64,000 nucleotides of DNA from positions 5,022,001-5,086,000 of the forward strand of contig CP136490.1 of the NCBI GenBank assembly GCA_032768795.1. Reading direction: 5' to 3'. Made by a program: the position numbers and the translations under genes. Positions 45,400 through 57,100 of this stretch are shown piece after piece (position 1 is the stretch's first letter; the number at the start of each line of letters is the position of its first letter). This stretch comes from Tremella fuciformis (Eukaryota > Basidiomycota > Tremellomycetes > Tremellales > Tremellaceae). The notes below the pieces were generated by a model. That model searched no databases, was not told the origin of the DNA, and saw nothing but the letters and a program-made list of their open reading frames with translations.

Positions 45400-46665
45400 A
45401 TGTTTCCTTCCGCACCTGAATCCTCTCGTCTACCCAGGAGATCCCCCAGGCTCAATGAGCCCGAGGAGGAGCCTCCTGCACCACCCATTCCCCCTGCCGT
45501 GACCGTGACTAGGGAGGAAGAAGGCGGGGCTACCCCGCCTGACACTCCCAGGGCGTCAGAGTCTCGGCGAGCTCGCCGAGGCTTGGGCCCAATGCCTACA
45601 CCTCCCGCCGACATCAGTGATGCGGCGAGCATGGCGCTCTTCTTGAAAGAGCTCGAGCGGTGGAATATCCGCCGCGAAGCCTTTGAGGAAGCCCGCCTCG
45701 AGCTTCAGGAGGAAGAAGAGTTCCTCCGCCCAAGAGGGCGAGCTCCCTCGTTCAGCCCGGCGAGTTCAGCGAGCGGCGCGCCGAAGGAGCCGAAGGTCAA
45801 GGAGCCTGACACCTTCTCTGGGGAGAATCCCGCCAAGCTGAAAGGGTTCCTGTTGCAGTGCGAGCTGATGTTCAGTTTGCATGGGGGCAGGTACCAGTCG
45901 GAGGAGATCATGGTTTCGTTCATGATCTCGTACCTGCGGGGACCGGCTCTTCAGTCTGTCGAGCCGATGGTAGGTATGCGGCCGCGACCCGCCGAGCTCG
46001 CAACGGTGGACGCGTTCAAAAGGTACCTCAAGTCCGCCTTCGGCGACCCGGACGAACGGGGTACGGCAAAGCGACAACTTCGAGCGCTGCGGCAGACCAA
46101 GTCAGCTGCCGAGCACTTCGCTAAGGTCAGGGAGCTTGTTGCGGTGGCTGGTTTCACTGATCAGGTCGCGATTGTGGACTGGGCCATCCATGGGCTCAAG
46201 TCTCATCTTAAGGACGAGATCGCTAAGCGCGGCGAGTTCTACTCGCTGACCGAGCTCGTCGAGTTTATTGTGCCTCTAGACAATCGCCTCCGTCATCGCG
46301 AGGAGGAGAGGAAGCTGGAGGAGGCTGCTGCGGCGAAGGCTGAAAAGCACAAGCCGGAGTATGCCAAGGCTGAAGCGCCAGCGCGGCGCCCATGGGCTGA
46401 GCGCTTGGGCGCGTCGCTCCCGCCGGCTCGCCTCAGCGAGCAGCGCGGCGAGTCCTCGGCGAGTTCGGGCCCTTCTGGGTCAGACTTGCTGAAGTCAACG
46501 CGCAACCCCGATGGGTCTCTGACGGAGGCCGAGAGGGAGCGCCGTTTGCACAGCGGGCTCTGCTTGCGGTGCGGGCAGGGCGGCCACCAGCTGGCTAACT
46601 GCCCCACCGCTAAGCCGAGGCCGCTGCCCCCGATTCCCGCCCAGGGACAGGCCCCAAAAGCCTGA
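45400..46665 (+). CDS. Element B Gag
   Basis: A 421-residue frame from ATG 45400. The middle has the Ty3-type capsid pattern (KEPDTFSGENPAKLKGFLLQ, SYLRGPALQSV, LRALRQTKSAAEHF, DWAIHGLKSHLKDEI). A CCHC zinc knuckle CLRCGQGGHQLANC lies near the C-terminus. It ends with the slippery stretch CCCAAAA and a TGA seven bases later. It forms the virus-like particle core and packages element RNA. Confidence 0.93.
   Translation: MFPSAPESSRLPRRSPRLNEPEEEPPAPPIPPAVTVTREEEGGATPPDTPRASESRRARRGLGPMPTPPADISDAASMALFLKELERWNIRREAFEEARLELQEEEEFLRPRGRAPSFSPASSASGAPKEPKVKEPDTFSGENPAKLKGFLLQCELMFSLHGGRYQSEEIMVSFMISYLRGPALQSVEPMVGMRPRPAELATVDAFKRYLKSAFGDPDERGTAKRQLRALRQTKSAAEHFAKVRELVAVAGFTDQVAIVDWAIHGLKSHLKDEIAKRGEFYSLTELVEFIVPLDNRLRHREEERKLEEAAAAKAEKHKPEYAKAEAPARRPWAERLGASLPPARLSEQRGESSASSGPSGSDLLKSTRNPDGSLTEAERERRLHSGLCLRCGQGGHQLANCPTAKPRPLPPIPAQGQAPKA
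46653..46659 (+). promoter_or_regulatory. probable -1 ribosomal frameshift site CCCAAAA
   Basis: In the Gag frame the bases read C CCA AAA, an X XXY YYZ heptamer, followed by GCC TGA. The pol frame is exactly -1 to gag and stays open through the gag stop from before this point. An inverted repeat CGGCGAG (46685-46691) and CTCGCCG (46713-46719) could form a hairpin downstream, though 25 bases is longer than usual. Pol has no ATG of its own near its start. Confidence 0.72.
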
Positions 46666-49600
46666 GGGATGGTGGACAACAGCTCGGCGAGCATCATCCC
46701 TTTCCGCATCGACTCGCCGCGACCGTAATCTTTGACTGTTCCCGTTCTCCTTCATCCCAGACCGATGATACCCGTATACCCGTGACTCACACTGATTCCC
46801 CACAAGGTTGGGCAGCCTCTGAGAGGCTCCTAGACAACCCCACGCACGCTGTTGTCGCAGGTCGCATCAGCGGGCATCCCGCGAAGATCCTCCTGGATTC
46901 AGGAGCCTCCGCTAACTTCCTCGCCAAGTCGTTCGCCGAGCGACACCGCATTGCCCTCAATGCGTACGACAAGCCCGTCGGACTCACCTTGTTCGACGGA
47001 GTAGAGTCGTCTGATGGCCCGCTGACTCACTTCTCTCGCGAGCGAGTCGAGGTGGGCCAGTATGCTGGCACAGCAAGGTTCGAGCTCACGCGCTTGAATG
47101 GAGCTGATGCAGTGTTGGGCTACCCGTGGCTGCGAACTCGCCGAGTTGTAATCGACTTCGGCGAAGGAACTGTCACGGGAGCACCCTCGCAAGGTTGGGC
47201 AGAGCCCGTTCCCACTTCCAATGTCGCCGAGTCATCCCCTTCATCTCTCTCCCTCTCGCCGCCGCCGAGCTCCACCGTGTCCCCTGAATCCACCGAGTCC
47301 ACCGTGTCCCCTGAAGTCGCCGAGTCTATCGAGTTCCCTACATCCGCTGTGTCCGCCGAGTCCCCTGTGTCCGCTGTTCCCCGCTCTCACCCCTGCCCCG
47401 CTGTCCCTACCGAGTCCGCTGATCCCGAGCTGCCTCCAACCTTGCCTTCCCCCTGCTTGTCGACCAAGGATGATCGAGCAGGACAGTCGCCGAGCGCTGA
47501 GCCCTCGCTGAGGAAGCAGCAGCCGGGGAGGAAGCGAGTCAGGAAGAGGCGGATGGGAACAAAGAAACGCGCCTTCTCCCGCTCCAACTCTATTCCCGTG
47601 ACCCACCCATGCCGCTGGCCATTCGTCGCGGTTGCTGAGGAGCTGAAACTATGCGCGGTCAGCACAGACTCGCCGAGCTCGCTGAGGTTCGACCAGTTGG
47701 ACGAGCTCAGCTCATGGCCCTCTTTCGAGCCGCCCGCCGAACTCTCTGAGGCTGAGATTCAGCTGATTGCCGCCAGCGTTCCTGACCAGTACCTGGAGTT
47801 TCTCGACGTCTTCCACCCCAGGAAAGGCGTCGAGACCCTCGCGCCACACCGAGCATATGACATGAAGATCGAGCTGAAGGCGGGCAGCTCGCTCAAGCTT
47901 GCCCCGCTCTACGAGGTCGCCCAAGATCAGAAGGAAGCCATGAGGCAAATCCTCGAGCGAGAAGAAGCCGCAGGCCGCATCCGGCCTAGCAACTCGCCGT
48001 ACGGCTCGCCGACCTTCTGCGTGCGTAAGACTGATGGTGTGAACTGGCGAATGGTGGTGGACTACCGCCATTTGAACAGTGCCACCGTTCCTGATGCTTA
48101 CCCTGTCCCGCTGATCTCTCAAGTCATCTCTGATCTCGGCGGCTCTGAGTGGTTTTCCTGCTTTGACCTAGTCTCGGCGTATCAATTGCTAAGGCTCGCC
48201 GAGGGGTTTGAGAGCCTCACCGCTTTCCGCACGCCGTTCGGCATGTACGAGTCGCTAGTCGTGCGCGATGGGCTGCGGAACGCGCCAGCCGTCTTTCAGC
48301 ACTTCCTGAATGAGCTTTTCAGTGATCTCAGGCAGTGGGTCACGGTATACATCGACGACATCATCGTCCACGCCAAGACGCTCGAAGAGCTTCGCCGAGT
48401 CACTCGGCTAGTTCTGGAGCGGGTGCGAGGAACCTCCCTGTTCTTGAAGGCGAGTAAGTGTCGGTTTGAGCAGAGATCCGTCAAGTTTCTTGGCTTCATG
48501 ATCTCCAAGGACGGCGTGGCGGCTGATCCGGGCTACGTCCAAGGGGTCCAAGAGGCTTCGAGGCCCAAGGATCTCCATGAGGTGCGACGCTTTCTGGGAA
48601 TGGCGAGCTACTATCGGCGGTTCGTTCCTCACTTCGCTAAGGTCGCCGGGCCGCTACACCATCTGACGAAAGCGTCGGTTGGTTTCCATTGGGGTGAGGA
48701 GCAGGAACAGGCGTTCCAGGCGTTGAAGGAGAAACTGAGCCAGGCTCCGGTGCTCGCCTTCTTCAACCCGGAGTTGCCGACGATTGTGCAGACTGACGCA
48801 TCGGCCTATGGCTGGGGCTTCGTCATCTCGCAAGTCAACTCGGCGAATGAGGAGCACCCCGTGGCCATCGAGTCGGGCTCGTTCAAAGGCGCCGAGTTGA
48901 ACTACACGGTGACTGAGAAGGAGTTCCTGGCTATCGTTCACGCCTTCCGGCGCAAGCGGCATCTGTTGTCTCAGGTTCATTCCACGGTCATCACTGACCA
49001 CTTGAATCTTACTTACTGGATGGAGCCGCGGCAGCTGAACCCTCGCCAGGCTAGATGGGTTGAGATCTTAGCCGGGTTCGATTACAAAATCGTGTATCGC
49101 CCTGGTAAGGAGGGCGAGCTTCCCGATGCGCTCTCCCGTGACTCGGCATATCTCCCAGGGCCATTGATGCAGCAGCCGCAGAACTTCATCCAGGCACTCC
49201 CCACCGCCGACTCTTCCTCCACGGTCTCGTCCTCCCTCGGCCATCTCCTCCGTGCAGCAACACTCGGCGAGATCGGTGTCGAGGAGGAGGAGGAGGAAGA
49301 GGTCGGCGAGGAACGCGTTGAGGTCGCCGAGTTGTCCCCGGTCCTGGCTGAGTTAACCTCTGACGCGCCTACTCTCGCCTCGACCCACCCTGTCCTGTTG
49401 GGATTTTGCCGAAGGCTCGGCTTCTCTGGGGAAGCGCTCTTGCAGCGTGACCCCGAGGGAAGGCTGCGAGTCGACGGACGACTGTACGTGGAACCGGGGC
49501 CAGAACGGGTGCAGATCCTGAAGGGACGGCACGAAGCTATCCTCGCAGGGCACCCGGGCGTTGCGAAGACTCTCGAGTTGGTGAAGCGCGACTACGCGTG

Positions 49601-50864
49601 GCTTGGCCTTCGGCGCGACGTGGAGGCCTTCGTCCGCGCATGCGCAGTATGTCAGCGGACCAAGACCGACCGACACCGGGCTCACGGCTTCCTCCAGCCA
49701 CTGGAGATAGCTGAGAGGCCCTGGGCATCCATCTCCATGGACTTTATCGAGCCCCTGCCGGTCTCTAACGGTTTTGACTCGATTCTGGTGGTTGTTGACA
49801 GACTAACGAAGTGGGCGATTTTCATCCCGACGACCACTCGGCTCAACTCGGCGGGACTCGCCGAGTTGATCATTGATCACGTGGTCTGTCAACACGGGCT
49901 CCCGCAATCCATCGTCTCTGATCGAGGTTCGAAGTTCACCAGTAAGCTGTGGGCCAACCTGTGCAAGGCCTTGGGTATTAAGCTGTCCTTGTCCACGGCT
50001 TTCCATCCGCAGACTGATGGGCAAACTGAGCGGGTAAATCAAGTTCTCGAGCAGTACCTTCGGGTCTTCTCGACCTATCAGCAAGACAACTGGGCTAAGC
50101 TTTTGCCGTGCGCATCGTTCTCGTACAACAACTGGAAGCACTCGGCCATCGAGATGTCACCGTTTGTAGCAAACTTTGGGTACTCGCCGAGGTGGACGGA
50201 GGACTTGGTGAACTCGGAGAACTCGGAGAGGGAGGGTGCGGATGCCGGTGAACGACTGGGACTGCGGAAGGCGACGGAGCTGAGTGATCTGCATGAGCTC
50301 TGCCGGGCTAACATTGAGGCGGCGAACCGCGATTATGCGAGGCACTACAATGCTAAGCACTCGTCGCCGCCCAGCTTCAAGATCGGTGACTCGGTGCTCC
50401 TCTCGCTGAAGAACATCGAGACTCGGCGACCGATGAAGAAGCTGGACCTCAAGTTCGGTGGACCGTTCGAGATCATCGAGCAGGTCAACCCGGTAACGTA
50501 TCGCCTCGCTCTCCCTCCCTCCATGAAGTGCCACGACGTCTTCCACGTCAACCTCCTGAAACCCTTCCAACAGCCTACCTTGCCCGGCCAGTCGTACGAG
50601 CCTCCCGACCCGGTGGAAGTGGACAGCGAGCTGGGAGAGAGCTGGGAGGTCGCGGCGATCCTGGATTCTCGAATACGCCGTGGACGCCTTGAGTACCTCG
50701 TTGAGTGGTTGGGCTTTGAGCTCACGGATGAGCACGCGACTTGGGAGCCGTTAGCTCATGTGAGCGAGTCGGCCGCCGAGCTCGTCGCGGACTTCCACGC
50801 CGCTCACCCAGAGAAGCCATCAAGTGCGCCGAGGCCTCGGCGAGGCGCTCGCCGAGCCGTATGA
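46657..50864 (+). CDS. Element B Pol: protease, RT, RNase H, integrase, chromodomain
   Basis: Open in the -1 frame to gag, so made as a Gag-Pol fusion. Order of domains: protease (KILLDSGASANFL), a Ser/Pro-rich linker, RT (RKTDGVNWRMVVDYRHLN, YIDD at 48348-48359), RNase H (QTDASAYGWGFVIS), integrase zinc part (HPGVAKT with CAVCQRTK), DDE core (SMDFIEPLP, VSDRGSKF and the Glu of GQTERVNQV) and a chromodomain (LEYLVEWLGFELTDEHATWEP). All catalytic residues I checked are present. The frame ends at 50864, 108 bases before the end of the antisense gene. Confidence 0.93.
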
Positions 50865-50972
50865 ATACTGCGTATTCCTGCCTGAATGATGCGTTCACGA
50901 AGATGATGCACAGAACACTCTATAATCAACGACTATGAACACCTCTTCCCCTCTTTCCCCCCCCCTCCTCTC

Positions 50973-52647
50973 CTATCGTCCTCCCGACCCACCGGGGGCC
51001 GGTCCCTCGTTGAGGTCCTCAAGACCCCACTCGCTCAGATCCTCCCCAAGCATGCGCCGCAGCTCATTGACGGCGTACTGACGCAGTCGGGGGTTGTCCG
51101 GGCTGCGCGCGAGCGCCGCGAGGCCCTGGGCGGCTGCAAAGTCGCCTGGACCGATGTGGCGTTCCGCAGACCGCTGAGGTGTCGCGGGCGCGTCGCGCCG
51201 AGGTGTCGCCGGGGGGTCGCCGCGCAGTGGCGTCCGCTCGGCGGTCGGCGAGCTGGACGGCGCCTCCCCATCCTTCAGAGTACAGCGGCCGGTTGTGCAG
51301 GTGTAGCACTTTCGGCCTATTGTGCCCGGCGGGACGAGGCAGCGGCGTCCCTCTCGTCTACACCGACGACACGGCCGCTCGGCGTCTACCGCGTCCTTGT
51401 GGTGGTCCTGCTGATAAGTATCTACCGCTGGTTGTAACGGGTACTGACGAGGATCTTCGCTGGCGTCCGATTCTCGTGCCGCCCGGCTCGTCGCGGGGTC
51501 GCTGGAGGCGCTGCCGGTCTCCGGGAAGGTGTCGCGGCCGCCGCAGGCGTCCGCGGCGCCGCTCGCGGTGTCGGTCTCCGCGCCCCCTCCCCCTCCCCCC
51601 TCCTCTCCCCCTCCTCCCTCCCCTTGCCCTTCCAGCCCATCGCCGCCTGCAGTGCCTCCATGGAGGCCTCCATCCTCTTGGCCGCCGCCTGCAGCGCGGC
51701 CTCAGCCGCCTCCTCCGCCTCCATGTCGACGTCGTCGGCCCCGCTGACCTCCCTGACCTCGCTCACTTCGCCGCGCGAGCCGCTTGCCTCTCCTTGCGGT
51801 CGGCGACTAGGTCGTGTGCGCGGCGGCGTGGGTAGGCGCTCGCCCAAGGGTAAGTCATGCACGACGGAGTAAACTACGTCGCACATTGGGGCCTCCGAGT
51901 CGGGTCGGTCGAAGGGGTTGAGGTAGGCGGTGGCTCCAGCCCGCCAGCTTGCCTCGGCGTCGAACACGCTATCGGTCCGTTCGATTCCTGCCCGTCAGTC
52001 TCATCTCTTCTTGATAGTGCCGCTGTGGCTTACGCGGGCGCCGCCCCATCCGCTCGCCCTCTCTTTCGTCCACCGGCAGAGCAGGCTCGAGCTCGAGCCT
52101 CTCCGCGCCGCCCTCGTCCACCTCCATCTCCTCGTCCTCCTGCTCGAGCTGCGTCAGCGGCGAGCTGCCGCCATCGCCCTCCTCCTCCTCCTCCTCCCCC
52201 TCCCCCTCCTCCGCCCCCTCCTCCTCCTCCTCCTCCCCGTCCACCACTCCCCTCATCACCTCCCCGGCAACCTCCCCCTCGCCGAGCTCTTCGATCTCGA
52301 GCTCGTCGCTTGCCGAGCGCTCTCGACGAGTGCCGCGCCCGCGACCGAAAGTCCGCTGGGTGCCGTCGAATCCTTCCCGTCAGCTCTGCATCTCCCTCTT
52401 CTCGGCCACTCACGTCGCGCCGGCTGCTCCTCTCGCCCCTCTTCCCCCCCTCGCTCCGCCCCCTGGCCCTGCACAACCAGGGCTACCCTCGACGGCACGA
52501 CGAACCGCCCGCCCCACCCTTCGCGTCAGCCACCAGTTCGCTCGCTCGGCGCGCTGCGCGCGCCGACTCACTGGTCTGCCCCTCCGCCTGGGCTCGTCGT
52601 CTCGCCGCGCTCGCCTTGCGCGTTGCCGCTGGTGTTGTTGGGGCCAT
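50973..52647 (-). CDS. Antisense accessory gene of element B: double Cys-cluster protein
   Basis: On the strand opposite to pol, between pol and the 3' LTR. The last three junctions are well supported by phase: acidic exon 52372-52034 (enters and leaves in phase 1), then 51987-51449, then 51410-50973 with introns 51988-52033 and 51411-51448. They give an acidic run of Glu, a segment VFDAEASWRAGATAYLNPF, a helix of Ala/Glu and then PCRRCRREGRRC and CYTCTTGRC, followed by a C-terminal helix LRQYAVNELRRMLGEDLSE. The CxxCxxxGxxC module is the same as in the gene of element A. The N-terminal exons up to ATG 52647 are uncertain. Zinc binding is inferred. Confidence 0.7.
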
Positions 52648-52908
52648 GTTGTTGCTGGCCGAGTGATGAGATAACGGAGAATGGAAAAGCTGAGTCCTCT
52701 GTCCACTTGTCCTCGGCCGTGTGTTTGGTTGCCCAGCAACTAGCGCGCCTCGCCGCATCAACATCGTACCTGAAAGGACCTCGCTGACCGTCTCGCCGAG
52801 TCCCTCACCGAGCCCCTCGCCGAGCCCCTCGTCGACCTCGCCGACTCCGCCGCCGACTTCCACAATCACGACTATCTCGCAGGAGCTCGATCGTAAGGTT
52901 GGGCAGAG

Positions 52909-53421
52909 TGTCACGACGGACGTAGGGAGAGCACATGGAAGCCACGTGGGGAGACGGAGCTCGGACTCGTTGATTCAACGCATCACTCGCCGAGCTCACC
53001 GAGGGACGACGGATACTTAGGAAGACTGGGCGCGCGATACGTTCCGTAGTCTTCTCCCAATTGTTGTTCTCTGCAGACACGTAGACTGCCTGCTCCGTCC
53101 CGTCGCTTGGCTTGCCAGTGACACCGAGTCCCCCGCCGAGTTCCCCGTCTACCTCCCTCAACTCGCTCGCGCTCGTCGAGTTCACCTTCCCGCTCGCCGA
53201 GTTCAGCGAGTCCCTCGCCGCACCCCTCGCTCAACCCGTTCACCTCCTTGAGCTCAGCGAGTCCCTCGCCGAGCCCCTCGCTCACCTCCCCGAGCTCAGC
53301 GAGTCCCTCGCCGAGCTCCTCGCCCAACTCGCTCATACCTATCGACGTCAACGACCCCCACGCCGACCGTTCGGAGTACGTGCCCGCCGGGCCCTGGACA
53401 GAGAAGGCGGTCGTCGTGACA
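52909..53421 (+). repeat. 3' LTR of element B (513 bp)
   Basis: Same length and, by eye, same sequence as 44778-45290. Followed by the second copy of GGCAG. A purine-rich stretch (GGTTGGGCAGAG) lies directly before it and may be the second-strand primer. Confidence 0.95.
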
Positions 53422-53426
53422 GGCAG

Positions 53427-53764
53427 GTAGCTCTGTCTCAGTAGGCGGTTCTGCCGTCGTGATGGCGGTGTAGAGCCACGCAGTGGCCTGGTCTGACGTC
53501 TTGTCTGTTGTGTCCCGTGGTGCTAGAGTTCTCGCGCTCCAGTCTACCACAGGCTGCACTTTGTCCAGAAAGGGCATGCCTAAGATCAAGTGTGCTATGC
53601 GTATCGGGGAGACTATGAAGTCGGCGTGATAAGGTTCGAACCCCCTTCCCAGTAGGACCGTAAGCTGTACTCGGTGGGTTAAGAGTCCGTACTCGGATAC
53701 CCTGCCATCCGCCATTACCAATGGCGTTGGTCGTTTGAGTTTTGTCATGGGGAGGTGATGTCGA
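53427..53764 (-). CDS. Element A gag-pol, protease segment between two insertions
   Basis: This short piece joins the gag/protease part (from 58819) to the RT part (to 44777). It carries the end of the aspartic protease with the typical ILGMPFLDKVQPVVDW flap region. Both borders are target duplications: GTCGA of element C on the right and GGCAG of element B on the left. Ignoring both insertions, the three segments total 4776 bases from the ATG at 60286, a whole number of codons. Confidence 0.85.
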
Positions 53765-54082
53765 CGACGGAATCTTAGCTCTGAGGCAATGGGATTCCGG
53801 TCACCTGTTGCCCGCTCAGCACTTGCTATGAGTGATGCATTCGGACTTACCTGTTGCCCGCTCAGCACTTGCTATGAGTGATGAGGAGGGCAACAGGCGG
53901 CGGCATTCTACAAGGTCGTCGAGGGTGTCGGCGTTATAAGCGGAGTTATCGTTGGTGGCAGCTTCTCTGCCTCGTCGAGGGTGAACCTCGTCGAGGCACA
54001 ACCTCGTCGAGGATCGAGTAGCCTCGACGAGGTTACTCGAAGATGAGTCAAGCTCATGTGAGCGTGCCACCTATTTCCGTCG
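53765..54082 (-). repeat. 3' LTR of element C (318 bp)
   Basis: Contains two 35-bp direct repeats (53803-53837 and 53849-53883) and several CCTCGTCGAGG or CCTCGACGAGG palindromes around 53965-54030. Same sequence as 58501-58818 by eye. Confidence 0.94.
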
Positions 54083-54101
54083 CCTCCCCTCGCGAGCATG
54101 T

Positions 54102-57100
54102 CTATTGACTCATCTGCCCTCCTTCTCCTTGTCTTTCCAATCCCAGTAACTGCCGGAGCTGTCTTGTCTTCTCGGCCGAAAGGGTCTTGGTCAGGATGTC
54201 GGCTCGATTGCTGTCCGTTGGTGTGTATTTGAGCTCAAGCAGACCACCAGCTTGATGCTCTCGTATCCACTGGGCTCGCATGTCGAATGCTTTGTTCAAC
54301 TTGAACCCGTGTTGATGTTTGGCCAGTTGAATGGCCCCATTGTTGTCGTTGTAGATGGGCACTGCTCCATCTATGCCTAGGTCGAGGTCGTTCAATAGTT
54401 GCCTGAGCCATATTGCCTCTTTGCCCGCTTCTGTCGATGCAAGGAGCTCTGCCTGTGTCGTCGACAGTGCGACTGTCGGTTGTCGCCTGCTTTTCCATGA
54501 TACGATGCCTCCGTAGGTGTTGAAGATATAGCCAGTTGTTGATCGGCGTGTATCGAGACATCCACCCCAGTCTGCGTCCGCCCATCCTAACAGTGCTCGT
54601 CTCCCTCCATGAGCATCGAAGGTGAGAGCAAGATCCGAGGTTCCTCGAAGATACCTCAGTAGGTGCTTTGCGGCCCTCCAATGCGCGAGGGACCATTTGC
54701 TTATGAAGCGACACAGCAGTGAGGCTGCGTAGGCGATGTCGGGTCGGGTGATAGTGGCGATATAGAGGATTGACCCGGCGAGTGCAGGAAACGGTTTGTC
54801 TCGAGCCTCCTCGACCTCCTTTGGCGTAGCCTCGACGAGCTTTGCGTCTGGCAAGATTGTCTTGCAGGCTTTCCCGGTTTCACCGAAGCGTTGAAGAACT
54901 GCCTCGATGTAGTGCTCTTGTGATAGGTACATCTTCTTGTTTGGCCTGTCTCGGTAGATGTTGATACCGAGGAAGTATGAGACCGGTCCTTGATCCTTGC
55001 ACTCAAGTTCCTTGTCGATCCTCCGCTTGATCTCGTCGATTGTTGATCGATCGTTGCCGGCTATGAGCATGTCGTCAACATGGACTGAGATCATGCACCG
55101 CTTGTGTCCTTGTTGCAGCGAGTAGATGCATGGGTCCGCTAGGGTCGGTTTGAAGCCTAGCTCCCGTAGGAACTCGTCGAGGCGCTTGTTGAACAAGTGC
55201 GGTGATTGTCGGAGACCGTATAATGACTTCCGGAGGTGCAGGACGTGATCGGCAGCGATGTCGCTACCTTCTGGTGGCTCGATGAAGATGTCCTTGTCGA
55301 TATTGGCCTTGAGGAATGCGCCGATGATGTCGATTTGGTCGCATTCCCAGTCGAGGTAGTTAACGATGGTGAGGAATAGGCGGAATGAAGACTTGTGGGT
55401 GACCGATGCAAAGAGTTCGTCGAAATCCCGTCCTGAGACTTGTTGGAACCCTCTCACGACGAATCTAGCCTTGTATTGGCTTGCTTTGCCCGTGTCCCCG
55501 TCGATTTTGCGGGTGAAGACCCATTTGCCTGTAAGGGTGCGGTGGTTCTCTCTGGGGACTTTCTCCCACACTCCGTATTTCTCCATCTTTGTCATCTCCT
55601 CGTCCATGGCCCTGTTCCACTCCTCCCAGTCTGCAGCTCGACGAGCTTCGGTGTATGACTGAGGGTTGGTGAGTGACTGGGCTGATAACGCGTGCTCGAT
55701 GGCTACTCGGTTATAGTCCATGTCGATGTCGTGCAGAGGGTGATGACTGGGCTCTTGACCTGCTAGTCTCCCGGACCGTCTTGGTTCATCTGCATCGGCC
55801 TCTATGGGCTGGTTTAGCCGACGATCTGGATCCTCTGGTCCGTCGTCGGGGTTCGGTTCTGGGCTCGGTGCATCCTCTCGAATGTATTCGTTGGCCCAGC
55901 CTCTCCCTTGCCTTGGCACGGCTTGGGGAGGTATGTCGTCCATCTCTTCCCTTTGTTCCTCTTCTTCTGGTGCCTCCCCTGCCTCGACTATCTCGTTCAG
56001 CTCGATTGATGTATCGTCATCCTCGTCGAGGCTCGTCGATGCTTGTCGAGGTTCAGGTTGAGGCGGCTCCAGAATCCGTCGCGGTTCATCTGAACGTGGC
56101 GTTGTCTTCTTGCCCGTGATGAATGTAACGTCTCGACTTGCGATGACCCTGTTGGTTTGGGTCAACACCTTGTAGCCCCAGCTCCCTTCTGTGTATCCCA
56201 GCAGTCGACCGCATTGACCCCGCTCGTCGAGCTTTGATGCGGGGCTCACAACTCGATAGATGCAGTGTTGGCCAAATGGCTGCATTCCTTCATATCGTAT
56301 GTCAATGTCGTGATGTGGTCGAAAGAGAGCGACAGGGATTTTTCCTTGGGAGTCTGGTAGCCTGTTTCTGGTGAAGACTACATATCGTAATGCGTCGACC
56401 CAGAATTGACTTGACAGGTTCGAGTCCGCGAGACATGTGCGGATGTCATTGAGGATGGTGAGATGGACGCGCTCGACTCGACTGTTTTGATTGTGTGCGT
56501 CGGTCGGCGTGAGGGTATGCTCAATTCCCTTGCTTTTACACCAGTGGCTGAATTCCTTGCTCGTGAACTCGCCTCCTTGGTCTGAGCGGATGGTCTTGAC
56601 CGTTCGATCAAGCTGATTCTCTGCCAACTTGATGTAGTCTTGTAGTGCTTCGGCTGCATCCGACTTCTTCTTGATTGGTATAGCTTGCACAAATTTGCTA
56701 TGGTCGTCGTAGCAGGTGAGGAAGTATTGGAAGCCTTCTCTCGACTGGACGGTCGCTGGTCCCCATAGATCGACTGATACCTCGACGAGGGGTTTGCCGG
56801 CTCGACGCGGGTTAGGTAGAGATGCCGAGCGCGTTGCCTTTCCTTTCAGGCAATCCATGCATTCGACTCTCCGAAACAATCCCGTCCACTTTGCGCCTAG
56901 CTTCCCCTCTTCCCCAAGCTCCCAGACCTTCCTCATGTTCGAGTGACCTAGGCGCTTGTGCCAGGTGAGGAGGCGGTTGTCTTCGGCTTCAGTGTTTTCT
57001 CTTGCCTGAAGTGCTCGGTGAATGCGCGAGGTGGTGCGTACCGGTGTGTCGTCTACAACCCATAGGTTGCCGAGCTTCTTGCCCCGGAGGATGACCTTTC

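Larger units (their letters stand above)
44778..53421 (+). mobile_element. Element B: chromodomain Ty3/gypsy retrotransposon (8.6 kb)
   Basis: Bounded by two 513-bp LTRs that look identical (44778-45290, 52909-53421) and by the 5-bp duplication GGCAG (44773-44777 and 53422-53426). Plus orientation, opposite to its host element A. It holds gag, pol in the -1 frame and an antisense spliced gene between pol and the 3' LTR. Both main frames are open, so the copy looks able to move. Many copies of CTCGCCGAG or CTCGGCGAG run through LTRs and coding parts. Confidence 0.94.

Noticed and set aside
46782..46784. GTG at 46782 as start of pol in element B
   Set aside because: Fungi rarely start at GTG, the frame is open further upstream, and a -1 slippery heptamer lies in the overlap with gag.
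51156..52787. Plus-strand open frames downstream of pol in element B, rich in Pro, Arg and Leu
   Set aside because: The composition follows from GC-rich codons of the opposite strand; the minus strand has consistent splice phases and a Cys-cluster motif.
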